Of a DNA stretch of 64,000 bases, positions 10,335-21,430 are shown one piece after another. Below the pieces are notes generated by a model. The model did not search any database. It was given only the letters and a program-made list of their open reading frames with translations, and was not told where the DNA came from. The number at the start of each line of letters is the position of its first letter. The stretch's first letter is position 1. This DNA is from Leishmania donovani (taxonomy: Eukaryota; Euglenozoa; Kinetoplastea; Trypanosomatida; Trypanosomatidae), in contig NC_018255.1 of the NCBI RefSeq assembly GCF_000227135.1, forward strand, positions 901,437 through 965,436. Direction: 5' to 3'. The position numbers were made by a program, and so were the translations under genes.

Positions 10335-12281
10335 ATGCTCGACGACCCTTTGGCAGAGCCGGGGCATGCACCACCGTCCTCGCCGCCGACCCTCGCCTCA
10401 TCGTCCGTGTCTGCAATACAGCACGAGAGCGCCGCATCCGTGATTCCATGCTCCTCCTCGTCCTCCTCGTCCTCTTCGGCCTCCACCGCTTCAACGGCGA
10501 CGCGCAGCTCACCCGTCTCCGGCTATGCGATACTTGCCGATACGACGACCCTCGAGGACGCTCCGCTTTCTCTGTCGCGCCTTAAGAGGCGCACCAGAGT
10601 CTTGGAGGAGGAGCGGCTGCACTATGCGCAGCTGGGCCAGCGTGCGGCAGATGCCTTTGAGGAGCACCGACGCGAGCTCACGCAGCTGGTGCAGAAGGAA
10701 CGGGCCATTCGCGGCCACCGTGAAGACGTGCTGCGAGCTCAGCTGCAGGAGACGCTTCAAGCAAATCGCGAACTTATGGCGCGCGTCTCGGAACAGCGTC
10801 GACGGCACGAGGAAGCGTGGGTTGCAGAACTGCAGAGGCATCGCGGCAGCAACACGGGCCAAGGCGAGTTGGAGTCGACGCTGCGGCAGCTGCACGAGGA
10901 GTGGGTAGAGCTGCGGCGTGGTTTGGCGGAGACGGAGGCCTCACATGAGGAGCACCGTCGAAGCCTCGCCGCCTGCTTGCATGATCAAGAGTGCCTGAGG
11001 AGTAGGGTGCGCTCCCTGCAGGATGGACTACGGGGCGCTGAGGCGGCGGCCGCAGCGGCGGAACAGCTCGAGGAGGAGGTTGTGGACGATGGACAAGGGC
11101 AAACGGGACCAGCGACAGCGCCAGTCAAGAGTCCCAAGGAGAGCTGGGCGGAAAAGCCGTCGTCGCGCACATCTGTTGCAGCGTCGCCGCAGCTCACGCG
11201 GCACCCGCGCTGCTCGTACTGCGACATGCTACCCAAAGTCTGGGACGCGCCGTCGCCCAAGCGTCGTGTGCCGCGCCGTCATTTTGTGCCGAGCGGTCCG
11301 TGGGACGCCTGCAGCCCCTGTCGCGCCTCCTCGCCCTGCACCCACAACGTGGAGGCGATGGTGGCGACCATCGAGCGCGGGAACTACCTACGGCCTCGAC
11401 TGTACTACCACCGCGTGGGGCGTGGGCCGACTGACGTGGCCGATGCCCCCGTGGCGGCAGCTTCACCATATCGGCAACGCCGCGGCGGTTTAAGCACGGC
11501 GCGGCCACCACCGACTCCTCCAGCTGCATGCACCTCGTCCTGCGCATCCGCGACGCCTCCGCGGAATGGAGACTACCGCCACCTGCACAACTTTCAACAC
11601 TCGCCTGGGTTGTCGTCGTCATCGACCCCGTCCGGTACTCGCACCCCGGACACACACACGACCACGGGGTCTTCGTCGTCATCGTGCTCGTGCTCAGCCT
11701 GCGCGCCCGCCTCTACAAGCGCCCCGGTGAAGGAGAGCACGCATTCGCCATCCGCGCGGCATCGTGGCGAGCGCCGGCGCGAGGCCTCGCCGTACCGGCC
11801 ACGGAGCCGCTGTTTTTCGCCCCGCACCCGAGGCGAAAGGCTCCGAGCAGACACCCAGGCGAGCGCGGGCGTGCGTATGCCTCCGCATCACAGCGAACCC
11901 ACCACCGCACCGTGTTCATTGCCGGCTTTTCATCGCGTACCATTACCACCACCGCGACCGGCCGCGGACGGCCTGCACGGAGCCGCTCTGAACGCCACTT
12001 GCCGTGCTCTTATTACTGATCTGGCTGATATGCGGGCCGAGTACCGACTCTGCCAGCGCCAGCTGCGCGACCCGCACGGGGATTCTGTGGCAGCGAGTCA
12101 AGCGATGCGCCGCCTGATGCACGAAATGGACAGCAAAGCAGCCCAGATACACGCGCTGCGCCTGGAGCAGGGGCGCCACAACAACGCACTGCGAGTGCGG
12201 GATGTGCTGCGGGAGGTTAAGGCAGAGAATCGCTACTGCGAGGCTGTGTACAGCGATCTGCTGGACCTGATACGCACCTAA
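10335..12281 (+). CDS. Conserved-type coiled-coil protein with paired CxxC motifs
   Basis: I do not recognise this 648-residue protein. The ATG at 10335 opens the frame. Residues about 1-75 are serine-rich and disordered. About 80-250 is a highly charged, Glu/Arg/Gln-rich stretch that looks like coiled coil (RTRVLEEERLHYAQLGQRAA). A cysteine cluster follows: C293-x2-C296, C326-x2-C329, then C335 and H337, which could bind zinc. After it comes a short conserved-looking segment (NVEAMVATIERGNYLRPRLY). About 380-550 is low-complexity Ser/Thr/Pro/Arg. The C-terminal ~90 residues again look helical and coiled (RALITDLADMRAEYRLCQRQ). A structural or cytoskeletal role is possible but not shown. Codon use and length support a real gene. 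Confidence 0.8.
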   Translation: MLDDPLAEPGHAPPSSPPTLASSSVSAIQHESAASVIPCSSSSSSSSSASTASTATRSSPVSGYAILADTTTLEDAPLSLSRLKRRTRVLEEERLHYAQLGQRAADAFEEHRRELTQLVQKERAIRGHREDVLRAQLQETLQANRELMARVSEQRRRHEEAWVAELQRHRGSNTGQGELESTLRQLHEEWVELRRGLAETEASHEEHRRSLAACLHDQECLRSRVRSLQDGLRGAEAAAAAAEQLEEEVVDDGQGQTGPATAPVKSPKESWAEKPSSRTSVAASPQLTRHPRCSYCDMLPKVWDAPSPKRRVPRRHFVPSGPWDACSPCRASSPCTHNVEAMVATIERGNYLRPRLYYHRVGRGPTDVADAPVAAASPYRQRRGGLSTARPPPTPPAACTSSCASATPPRNGDYRHLHNFQHSPGLSSSSTPSGTRTPDTHTTTGSSSSSCSCSACAPASTSAPVKESTHSPSARHRGERRREASPYRPRSRCFSPRTRGERLRADTQASAGVRMPPHHSEPTTAPCSLPAFHRVPLPPPRPAADGLHGAALNATCRALITDLADMRAEYRLCQRQLRDPHGDSVAASQAMRRLMHEMDSKAAQIHALRLEQGRHNNALRVRDVLREVKAENRYCEAVYSDLLDLIRT

Positions 12282-12376
12282 AGGACCAGCTGTGAGAGGC
12301 ATCGTCCGAGGGGGCGGGGCGTGTAGCTGCGAATCTTCTCCCCTTCTTGTAGTTCTCACGCGTTACTCACTACGCA

Positions 12377-12407
<31 letters not shown>

Positions 12408-13377
12408 TATGCAAGCATGAACATAGAAAAGCCAGCGAGGCATTGTGCGCAGCACGGTCGCAGCTATGGCGGGCCATCGCGTCATAGAGAGAGCAAGAGA
12501 AAAGGAACACCACCCAACACCCTTGGCATCTACGTGCGCAAGGGTGGCGACGCCCTGCACACACGGCACCTGCGCCGTCGACGAGTGCATTAAGCATATA
12601 ATGGGGCCGGTGCCCTTGTTTTGTGCGTATCCCACTTTTGTTCTTCCCGTTTCGTTCAAGGATACAGTTGCATCGTCGCTGGTGCACAACCGCAGAGAGA
12701 AGCGGAGGTGGGCACACCCACACTCAAGCCACACGACGCGTTCATGAGGGGCGAGCGAGGGAGCGTGTGATTCGCATCAGCGTCATCACGCTCACGCTCT
12801 CTCTGCTTCTCTGTCTGTGCTCGACATATCCGCCACGACCACACCAGAGCGACCGGCCTCTACCCCGGCTCTGCCGTGCTTCTCCCTCTGCATCCCTCCC
12901 CGGTCTCCCGCGTCGGCGCACCTCCACTGCTAATGCCTCGGCATGTACGCAAACTCCCTCACTTCCTCATTCCTTCACTGCAATCTCCCCCGTCTTCTTC
13001 CCGCTCCCTCCGATTTGACCGGCCTCCACGTGGGTACCACCTGCACACCCCTCCTGTGTGTCTGTGGAACGCTTTTCATGAACTCGGCGTCCTCCACCGC
13101 ATGTGAGAAACAGAGAGATTAGTCAGGCACACGCCCGCATAGTTTATACGTGCATACACGCATACACACATACGCAAGGAGTGAGTGATCGTGCGGTCCG
13201 CAGCGTACGCCCTCTCCCCCCTCCACCCCCAACACACACACACACGCACCCTATCGCACGGGTCAGAGGCTTGTGCGCGTGCACGCGTGCAGTCACGGCG
13301 TAGAATCGCTCTTGAGCATTAAAGCAAGCAAACTCGGCAACCCGCCATCACCACGGAAGTCGTCTTACGCAGCGGCC
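12282..13377 (+). other. Intergenic region upstream of eIF3e
   Basis: No gene is seen. A (CA)n run occupies about 12377-12402. Pyrimidine-rich DNA lies at about 12780-13010 and 13205-13260. An open frame continues upstream from the eIF3e start to a GTG at 13273, but the added residues do not resemble the family. Confidence 0.6.
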
Positions 13378-14595
13378 ATGGACATGCTAACGAAGCTGCT
13401 TCCCTACATGGACAAGCACCTAGCCCTGGGCCTGCTGAACCACTACGCGCAGAACGGCGAGGATGTGCAAGATGCCATGATGAAGCTGATCGAGACGACC
13501 GGGCTGAACGCCGATGGCAGCATCAAGACAGAGACGGAGGAGATGATGGCCAAAGCAACCGCGGCTGCCCAACCGGCGCTGAAGGAGTTCTTCGACGAGT
13601 CCGAGGACGACCATTCCACGTACCAGTTTAAGCTGACGGAGACCGAGATAGGGGAGCGACGCACGCAGGGTGAGCTGTCGCACGAGTTCCTTTCCGAGAA
13701 AAAGGGCATCACAGCGGCTGTCATGAATGCGTTGTACAAGCTTGCGTATCTCTACTACGACACCGGCGCCTACGGCGACGCCTCGGAGCTGCTGACGCTG
13801 TGCCAGTGCGTGAGTGGTTACGACAACATCCGCTCAGATACGATTCTGTGGGGTAAGCTGATGAGTGACATCGGCGCCGTCAACTGGCAGTCCGCCATGC
13901 GTATTGCCGAGGAGATTCGCCGCTTGCACAATGCCAGCGAGGAGGACCTCTTCGGTGCCCCGAACACCACCACGGTGCGTGCGCGGGTGTGGCTGCTGCA
14001 CTGGGTACTCTTCCCGTTCTTCAAGGGCGGCCTGCAGTATTCGCTGCAGCTGCTGTACTTCATCTTCGATCACCGCCACGACCAGACATACCGCAAGGCC
14101 GTTGAGACGGTGTGCCCGCACTACCTGCGGTACATCTGCGCGGCTGTCCTTTTGCACCGAACCCGTTACAGCAACTTTGTTAGCGCCGCGGAGCTGGTGG
14201 AGGCCATCTACGAGTACTCGGACCCCCTCACGCAGCTGGTGAGTCTCATTCAGAAGGCTTCCTTCGAGGATGCCATAGCGCTGCTGCCCGAGGTGCGGCG
14301 TATGATCAAGGAGGACTACTTCCTGGCCGACTACGAGGACGAGCTCATTGAGAACGCGAAGCGCATGATCTTCAGCAAGTACATGTCTCTGCACTCCGTC
14401 GTCTCCATTCCGTATGTGGCGGAGCAGCTGGACATGTCCAAGGCCGATGCCGAGGTGTGGCTGGTCAACCTTATCAGCGAGTCCGTGAAGCATCGCGCAA
14501 AGATCGACTCAGTGAACGAGCAGCTGAACGTGGAGCCGCAGACGCGCTCGCTGGAGTCGCTCATCTACGACAAGCTAGACACCGTTCTGCGTTGA
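13378..14595 (+). CDS. EIF3E: Translation initiation factor eIF3 subunit e (INT6)
   Basis: Subunit of the eIF3 scaffold that bridges the 40S ribosome and mRNA. The 405-residue translation begins MDMLTKLLPYMDKHLALGLL, which aligns with the N-terminal eIF3e domain. It continues through ALYKLAYLYYDTGAYGDASE and LWGKLMSDIGAVNWQSAMR, both matching human eIF3e in order. The C-terminal PCI domain (about 220-380) ends with the winged-helix segment SIPYVAEQLDMSKADAEVWL (about 342-361) followed by VNLISESVKHRAKID. Length is close to the family norm (about 445). The start at 13378 is the first ATG and fits the alignment. Confidence 0.95.
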   Translation: MDMLTKLLPYMDKHLALGLLNHYAQNGEDVQDAMMKLIETTGLNADGSIKTETEEMMAKATAAAQPALKEFFDESEDDHSTYQFKLTETEIGERRTQGELSHEFLSEKKGITAAVMNALYKLAYLYYDTGAYGDASELLTLCQCVSGYDNIRSDTILWGKLMSDIGAVNWQSAMRIAEEIRRLHNASEEDLFGAPNTTTVRARVWLLHWVLFPFFKGGLQYSLQLLYFIFDHRHDQTYRKAVETVCPHYLRYICAAVLLHRTRYSNFVSAAELVEAIYEYSDPLTQLVSLIQKASFEDAIALLPEVRRMIKEDYFLADYEDELIENAKRMIFSKYMSLHSVVSIPYVAEQLDMSKADAEVWLVNLISESVKHRAKIDSVNEQLNVEPQTRSLESLIYDKLDTVLR

Positions 14596-17500
14596 ACCGG
14601 CGCCCCGTCTTCTTCGTTTCTCCCTTTTCCCGGTCTTTGCGGGGCGCCGGCGTGGACTTCTTGCACACTTCCCCACCACCGTGTGTTGGCGCCGTGGCGC
14701 CGAGGACGTGAGGACTGCTCGTGGACTCGCTGGTGAGGCGGGTGAGAGAGAGCGAGAGAGCGAGGAAGCCCCTTCCAACAGCTGTCGCGTGCACCTGCGC
14801 GCACGCGTGTTTTGGGTGTGCGTTTTATGTGTTTCGTTGTTGTTGCGGAGAGGCTGAGTTGGCCTTCTCCGTTGTCGTCTTGTCCTTCGCGTGCGCCCCG
14901 CGTGCGCCCCGCGTGTGCCCTTCTCGCGTGCCTCTTTTCGCCTTACTAAACAAAGCGCGCGAACGAAGCAGCGGGGTCGATCGGCGGCACGCACGCATCG
15001 GGGGCGGTGCTGCGATGACGGGCTCGTAACTAAGAGCGTAAGCAGGAGATGCGCGCAACTTTAAAAGCACACATACACGCAAAGGAGAGAGAGAGAGGGG
15101 GGAGGGAGGGAGCCTTTTATTTTCTAACTGTTCCTCATATTGGGGCGTCTGCGTTGTTAGCGTCTGCGTGTGTGTGCGCGCGCACGTTTTTCCGTGTTGT
15201 ATCGGATTGGTGGCTGCTTTGAACGTGCGTCTGGCAGCGCCAAGGAGCGCACAAGAGTGGAAGGAGGGGGGGGGAGGCAAAGAAAGGAAGGACGGCTGCC
15301 CGCCCCCCGGTCGTGCACGATCTATGTATCTCTGCGCCTGCCTATGAGAGCGTACACATGTGCACGTGTGTTGTTGTTGCTGGTTGCTTCTCCCCCCTCG
15401 TCGTGAGCGCCGGTGCGTTTCGTTGTTCCTCTCTCTCTCTCCGGTTTCTTTGTGATAACGGTAGGCGGTATCTGCGCGTGTGTGCGGATGTGGATATGGG
15501 CGCACTACCTGGCAAGGGCGTTGCCCCACACATGTATATCCCCCCCCCCCATGCCCTCAAGCACCATATCCACACACGCACATACATATGCACCCGCGCG
15601 AAAAAAAAAAACAAATGCCCCAAACCAGCACGAAGACGAAGAGCAACACAAGAGCAGCTTAGCGCAGGCACATGCATGCCCGAGATGCGCACAAGAGGTG
15701 TCTAGTGGCGTGTGAGTGGCTTTGGCGGCAATCGTCGTCGATGCACCCCGTTAGCAGAGGGATATACCGTGATGACAATGGGAGAAGGGAGGTGGACGAG
15801 GAGGAGAGAAGCAGGTACGAGCAGTAGCGTTGAGGGAAAGCTGAGAGGGGGGGGGGGGGCGGGACTGCGCTACTCCTATTCTGTGTTTTGCGTTGTTTCC
15901 AATTGCTTCTCCCCATCGTCACGCATCAACCCTCGTCTTCCCTTTCCCTTCTTGTGTCTGGTTCATCGCCCTATAGGGGTGCACGCGCGTGTGTTATGTG
16001 TCGGCTGTATGCCAGGCGCGCAGCTGATGGCTCCGCCTCGTCACGTTTGCGTCTTCGCTCTTTCCTCTGCGCTCTTCTCCATTTCTTCACCTTGCCCTCT
16101 TTTCTTCCTCCCTTATCCCTCTCTGTCCGCGCGCTGTCACGATGCCACACGTACACCGACATGCCGATCTGAATTTGCCCGAAACTCCCCCTCCCTTTCC
16201 CTCCTCTTTCCAGTCCTCTGCCTTTGATTGTGGACGTGGGAAAGTACCGCTTCGCTGAAAGGATTGTGCGCAGCCGATGCATCTGTTGCCCTCCCATCTG
16301 CCCATCCTCCTCTCCTGTGCCATTGGATTCGTGTGATTGTTGCTTACCGAGGCACGCCACACACAGACGCAGCGGCATACACACAGTCACACGAGAAGTC
16401 CGCCAGGCAAATCGATTATACACCTCCGCCCTTTGACCGCTCTGCTAACGGAATCTCTGACGGTTGCTGTGCTGTGCCCACAATCGTTTGCGTTGCCTAG
16501 TGCTGTACCACTCATCGTCGTCACCATTGCTGCAGTTCTGGTAGAGCGCACATCCTCACACGTCGTCTCATCCGGCCACGTGCCTCCGCCCCAGAACGCT
16601 TCGTTATCTAAGCCCCTCCCCTCCTCTTCCCAGAGAAAGACACACACAGAGAAGCAAACGCGAACCCCTCGTGTGAGTGCGCGCACGCGTGTGACTGTCT
16701 CTCGTACTCTCTCTCCCCAGTTGCATGTGCTCCAAGCCTCTCTCGTGCTTGTGAGATTTCGCATGCACGCCAGCTCCCAGAGAGACGCACACACACACAC
16801 ACACGCACACACATACACACGCATACACACGCACTTTACCCTTTTCATATTTCGTCCGTCCCCCCTGTATCCCTTGCTTCTCTTCGTTGCTCTTGCCTCT
16901 CTCCCCCTTCTCTGCAACTCCTTCCCTGTACCGGCCCCACTCTACTCTAAACGCAGACATACACGCACACACATACACACATACATATACACTGGCCCAT
17001 TGAAACGCCTCCACAGTCTCCTTGCCTGCCTTGCTTGGAGGAGGGGTGGAGGTGTTTACGGCCCACTCTCGCCTTTGTTGCAGCTGCTGCTGTTGTCTCT
17101 GTGTCGTGTGTGTGTGTGTGTCCTTGCACCAGCTGCATGTACTCCGCGCGCTTTTAGTTGGCCTGTTGCTAGCTCTCTCCCGACTTTCGCTGTCGTTTTC
17201 GGCGTTTGGTTCTGCCCCCCTCCCCATCCCTCCCCCCACAGCACTCGTCTCTCCTCCGGTACCACACCCGCTCTCGCTGTGTGTGTCGGTGTCTTCTGCT
17301 GCTGTGTCCCACACCACACCCCGTCCACTTTCTCATATAGAAATCTTTTCGCTGTTGTTGCGCTTCATTTTGGGATTATACCGGATTCGTCGAGACAAGC
17401 GCGAGGCGCATGGCAAGGGCGAAGCGCTCAGCACACGTCCCTATACACAACTCAGCCAGTGGGCCGAACAACAGCAACACACGAAAACGCAAAGAGCAGT

Positions 17501-17698
17501 GGTGTGTCTTCTCGAGGTGGCTGTTAGTGGGGTGAGAGAGGAGCAGAGAGTAAAGGACGCATCCACCCACACACACATACACACACACACACACACAGCG
17601 CGAGAGCGAAGTGAAACCAACAAAAACGAGCGAACAGACATTCTCGCTTCTCTTTTCCCTCGACCTGTAGCGCGTTGTTCTCATCATTGTTAGAGCGA
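14596..17698 (+). other. Long intergenic region (3.1 kb)
   Basis: No gene is supported. The DNA is rich in CA/TG microsatellites (for example 16786-16820 and 17568-17597), a poly-G run at about 15847-15859, poly-C at 15541-15550, and pyrimidine tracts at 15880-16220, 16840-16930 and 17200-17340. The longest open frame (about 16337-17527) translates to His-Thr repeats from the CA runs and hydrophobic low complexity, with no family resemblance. The spacing is long for two neighbouring genes in such a cluster, so a large 3' UTR or a non-coding transcript could lie here, but I see no structure to name. Confidence 0.5.
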
Positions 17699-20413
17699 AT
17701 GAGCCGCGTGTCTTTGCAGCGGCGACCACATTCGTCGGCGCCGGGTGAGGTGAACTGCGCCGGTGCACCTGTACACCCAAATGCGCTTCATGCGCCACCT
17801 CGCCGCAGGGCGTCGGCATGCTCGTCGTCAGCGGCGTACTTTCCGACGCAGGCGAGTCTGTTCCGCGACTCGTACGGCCTTCCTTTGACCTGCGCTGCAG
17901 TGTCAAGTGGGTGCTCCTATCAGTCGCCGCACAGACGGCTGCATGTCTACGCGAACGGTGGGGGCCGAGACGTCGGCCCGCGCTACCACGACGTAACCTG
18001 CAGCCCCGGTGCCAGGCGGCCGCCACCACCTCCACGGCGGGCGGTCACGGCAGGAGCATCCGCAGGACGATCTCGCGCCGCGAATGGAAGCGGCGCCGCG
18101 GATGCGGTTGTGTTTCAGTACTACTCGCAGCAGCGTCAGAAGCGAGGGCAGATGCGTTCTCAGTCTTCTCTCCACGACTTTGAGGTGATTGCCACACCAG
18201 TGCGCCGGCAGTCATCCACGTCGAGCGGCGGTGGCTTTTCCGCACCTGCAACACCGGCTGGTGGGAACGTAGAGGCCTCATCTCCCCCGCTGCCCTCTCG
18301 CTGTACCAGCCGCCCCCCTGCGCACGATCGTGACGCGGGTATCCACGCGCGCTTGCATCGTCAACCCTCAGCATCACCGTTGTCTATGGAGCAAGAGAGC
18401 GTCATTCACGACACGTCGACCTCGCTGATTCCTCTCATGCCGCCTATAGACGAGGGCAGCTGGCCTGTGCAGCTATCTCCTTCTCAGCACCAGCAGTGCG
18501 AAGCGATGGTGCGGCTGCTGGCGCAGCTCCCGGCAGCACAGGCGCACCGCGTCCTTCTCGCTGCGATCCGCCAGTACGAGGCACAGCGCTTGCTCCAGTA
18601 CTACGGTGGCGTGCATGCGTTGCCTGGGACTGAGAGCTCCCCGCGTGCGATGCCACGAACCCCGTCAACATCATCGCTGGCGTCGTCCCCCGTCAAAGTC
18701 CCGTCAGCAAGGCGGCACGACGACGGCCGGTCCGCTCTCTTTGAGGCACTGCGAGCCCGCCTCGATGACATGCAACGCGCCGACATGGCTGCACAGGCGC
18801 TCTCGCCGTTCACCGCGGCATCCAGTCACTGGCAGCGGCGGGGCGGCAGCCGAGCGGACAGACCGGCGCGTGGGCAGTCGCATGTCAGCCACTTCATCAG
18901 GGCCAGCCCGCCCACCATTCCTCCTCCCACAGCGGCGCGACGCCCGTATCTGGCGCGCCGACAAACGCCGCAAGACAGTGAAACAAGACAGTGCCCCGAC
19001 TCCGGCGACGCCCGCGCACCGCGGCAGCTCCGCAGCCGTATTCTGGCGAGTCGTGTTGGCAAGCCGCGCGCCCGCGGCGCCGAGCAGGGATGCCGTACGG
19101 GCGAAAAGGGTGCTGCGGCTCGTGACGCGTCGGCTTCGTCGCAGAACCACTCTACGCCGCTGCTGCAGCAGCGGCACGACTTCATGAAGACGATCAAGCC
19201 CCCGCACCGCCATGGGTTGGCTGGTGCATTGTTGGTGGAACCCGGTGCTCCTCACGAGGCAGCACCTGTGACCCATGGCCATGATTCTGGTGGGCGCGCT
19301 AGTATGCCACCAGGTGCACAGGTAACAGCAGTTGCAGGACGGGGCGAAGGAGTGCGAGAGGAGGGCCTGTACAGGCCCGCATCGATGGCGGAGCGCAACG
19401 ACGGCTCGCTGCCACCGCCCTTGCTCGCATTCACCGTTACCGGCAAGGAGATGCCCGACGCCAGCGTCGGTTGGCCCCTCGCCGAAGGCACCGCTCTCTC
19501 TCCTGGGGCCGCCGCGGCAAGGCGGGCATACTTGGAGCAACAGCAGAAGGAGCAGCAGCAGCGGCAGCGACCTTCATCTCTCTCAAGGCTTAGCGCGGAC
19601 GCGGATGACGGGGAGGGGTCGGAGCTGCTGCCGGAATCGGCGCGGCGTTCGCACGTCACACGTGACGAAAGCGACGCAGCGTGCCGTTATCCGAGAAGCA
19701 GTTCAGCGGATTGCTTTGGGCCCAACTCTGGCAAACGCGGCGCGGCCTCGCCAGGCAGCGTCTCCCTCGAAGACTCGGCGCCGCGGAGCGGGGGGCTGAG
19801 AGGCTCCTCGGCGCCGAGTGTGACCCCAGCGCCGCTTACGGGCGTTTTGGCTGCCCCGCCGCCGCCGAAACAGATTCCTGGAGTGCATCTGTCCACGCGA
19901 GTGGCGACGGTGGGCTCAGCAGGCGAGCCCGCAGTCTTCATAGCAGACTGCACTGGCGCATCGACCTCGGCGCTGTGCGATCCCAAGGCGCGGCCCCACG
20001 ATCGCAAGGGGAGCGACGACACTGGCACACCAGGTGCGCCACCATCCAACAACGGCGCATTCTGGGGGGAAGACTACGCGGCTGCGGCGGTGGGTGGCTC
20101 CTCGGGGTTGCACAGGCAGAATCGATATCGCGAGGGTGGCAGCGGTGCTGACCCCTCCACGCCACCACTCCAGGGTAAATGTGCGGAGGGACTCGATGGG
20201 CAGAACCTGTTCTCATCTCCCGCCCAGTTCGAAGATAGCGTCATCACTGCTTCCTCGATTAGTTCAGAGCCTTTCTTGCAAGAACAAGCCGCCGACAACG
20301 ACCGCGACGGCGTGATAGCGCTGACGGCTTACTCTGCCAGTAGGTCGGCGGCCGCAGGATCACGGGCAGCCAACAAATCTTCTGACGAGCTCTTGCTTCC
20401 CTGGGAAATCTAG
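17699..20413 (+). CDS. Hypothetical disordered protein, Ser/Pro/Arg-rich
   Basis: I do not recognise this 904-residue protein. The first ATG is 17699 (MSRVSLQRRPHS). Almost the whole length is Ser, Pro, Ala, Arg and Gly low complexity. One segment looks folded: about residues 262-301 (QCEAMVRLLAQLPAAQAHRV and on to RQYEAQRLLQYYGG), a likely helical hairpin. A shorter helix lies near 349-370 (RARLDDMQRADMA). There is no signal peptide or membrane segment. A Gln-rich stretch (about 615-625) and many Ser/Pro sites suggest a phosphorylated scaffold-like protein. The open frame of over 900 codons with strong GC3 bias supports a real gene. The function is unknown. Confidence 0.75.
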   Translation: MSRVSLQRRPHSSAPGEVNCAGAPVHPNALHAPPRRRASACSSSAAYFPTQASLFRDSYGLPLTCAAVSSGCSYQSPHRRLHVYANGGGRDVGPRYHDVTCSPGARRPPPPPRRAVTAGASAGRSRAANGSGAADAVVFQYYSQQRQKRGQMRSQSSLHDFEVIATPVRRQSSTSSGGGFSAPATPAGGNVEASSPPLPSRCTSRPPAHDRDAGIHARLHRQPSASPLSMEQESVIHDTSTSLIPLMPPIDEGSWPVQLSPSQHQQCEAMVRLLAQLPAAQAHRVLLAAIRQYEAQRLLQYYGGVHALPGTESSPRAMPRTPSTSSLASSPVKVPSARRHDDGRSALFEALRARLDDMQRADMAAQALSPFTAASSHWQRRGGSRADRPARGQSHVSHFIRASPPTIPPPTAARRPYLARRQTPQDSETRQCPDSGDARAPRQLRSRILASRVGKPRARGAEQGCRTGEKGAAARDASASSQNHSTPLLQQRHDFMKTIKPPHRHGLAGALLVEPGAPHEAAPVTHGHDSGGRASMPPGAQVTAVAGRGEGVREEGLYRPASMAERNDGSLPPPLLAFTVTGKEMPDASVGWPLAEGTALSPGAAAARRAYLEQQQKEQQQRQRPSSLSRLSADADDGEGSELLPESARRSHVTRDESDAACRYPRSSSADCFGPNSGKRGAASPGSVSLEDSAPRSGGLRGSSAPSVTPAPLTGVLAAPPPPKQIPGVHLSTRVATVGSAGEPAVFIADCTGASTSALCDPKARPHDRKGSDDTGTPGAPPSNNGAFWGEDYAAAAVGGSSGLHRQNRYREGGSGADPSTPPLQGKCAEGLDGQNLFSSPAQFEDSVITASSISSEPFLQEQAADNDRDGVIALTAYSASRSAAAGSRAANKSSDELLLPWEI

Positions 20414-21430
20414 CCTCGTCCGCCTCCCGCACATCGTTGCCATCCGCGTCGGCGCTGCTTTAGCACACTTCTCACCGTGACAATTATATCGCCGCCGCCT
20501 CTCGCTTTCCTGTCTGTCGCACCAGTGATCATCAGATGGGTGGCGCAGCGGCCTCCGGCCCCCTTCCCTCCCCCGGCACTTACCACTAACGCCTACCGAT
20601 CTGCACTCGTAGGTGCAACTCGCAGCAGGCGGTTCGGCGCATCCGAAGCCATAGTTCTCCTGCTTCTAGCCGTTCTTGCCTTTTCCTCGAGCACTAAGCG
20701 AATCAAAACCAGCAAGGCGCTGCTACCCTCACCACACCTTTTCTCCTCCTATCATCGACGTTCACACCACCGCCAAACGCGCTGTGCGATGCTGCAGAGC
20801 GGTACGCAGTACCTTTACTGCCGCCTAGGCCGGGTGCACATGAACCACTACCCCAGTCATTCGCTCCCATCTCCCTGTCCCTTCAGACCCACTCACATGC
20901 ACCGAAAACGCCAACATGCGTCGGCCCCCCTCACGGAGTGGGCACCAACTAGCCCACAAGCTCCTCGCCAGGGAAAGGAGCGGCGCAGGACGTCACGCAC
21001 ACCCTCATCGAATTCATCCCCGAAAGGAGGTAGGGAGTTAAAGCGGCAGTGCCGGCAACAGGATGGGCTTGATAGCCGTGTCTCAACCCTTACCTAGCGT
21101 ACTGTGAGCACGCGTTGGAGCGCTCCAAAACTAAACGGCTTGCACCGCTGCTGCGCCTATGATGCTGCTGCGCGCGCCGTCTCCATGCTGCACCCTAATT
21201 TCCTCTTCGCGCCCTGGCATGACCCTCGACCTCTCTGCGCCCCTGCGTTCCGCCTTGGCTGCCGTCTTGCGGCTGTGCCGCCGTTGACACCTGACATAGG
21301 CCATACACGTTTGTGTTTCTACACGCGACGATGCAACCGCAACTCACAGGTTCAACAACTCGCATCACCACCAGCTCGACTTCTGCTGCGGCTGCTGCTG
21401 CTACGCCCAGGGAGCACTGTGCTGGACAAG
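20414..21430 (+). other. Intergenic region before the surface-antigen relic
   Basis: No intact gene is seen. The stretch starts as the 3' UTR of the disordered-protein gene and leads into the leucine-rich relic. An open frame at 20477-21097 has no family resemblance. The frame that becomes the relic is open from about 21104, but its first ~110 residues are not signal-peptide-like or otherwise recognisable. Confidence 0.5.

Noticed and set aside
16337..17527. 396-codon + strand open frame in the intergenic region
   Set aside because: The translation consists of His-Thr runs from CA microsatellites and hydrophobic low complexity; no domain and no sensible start context.
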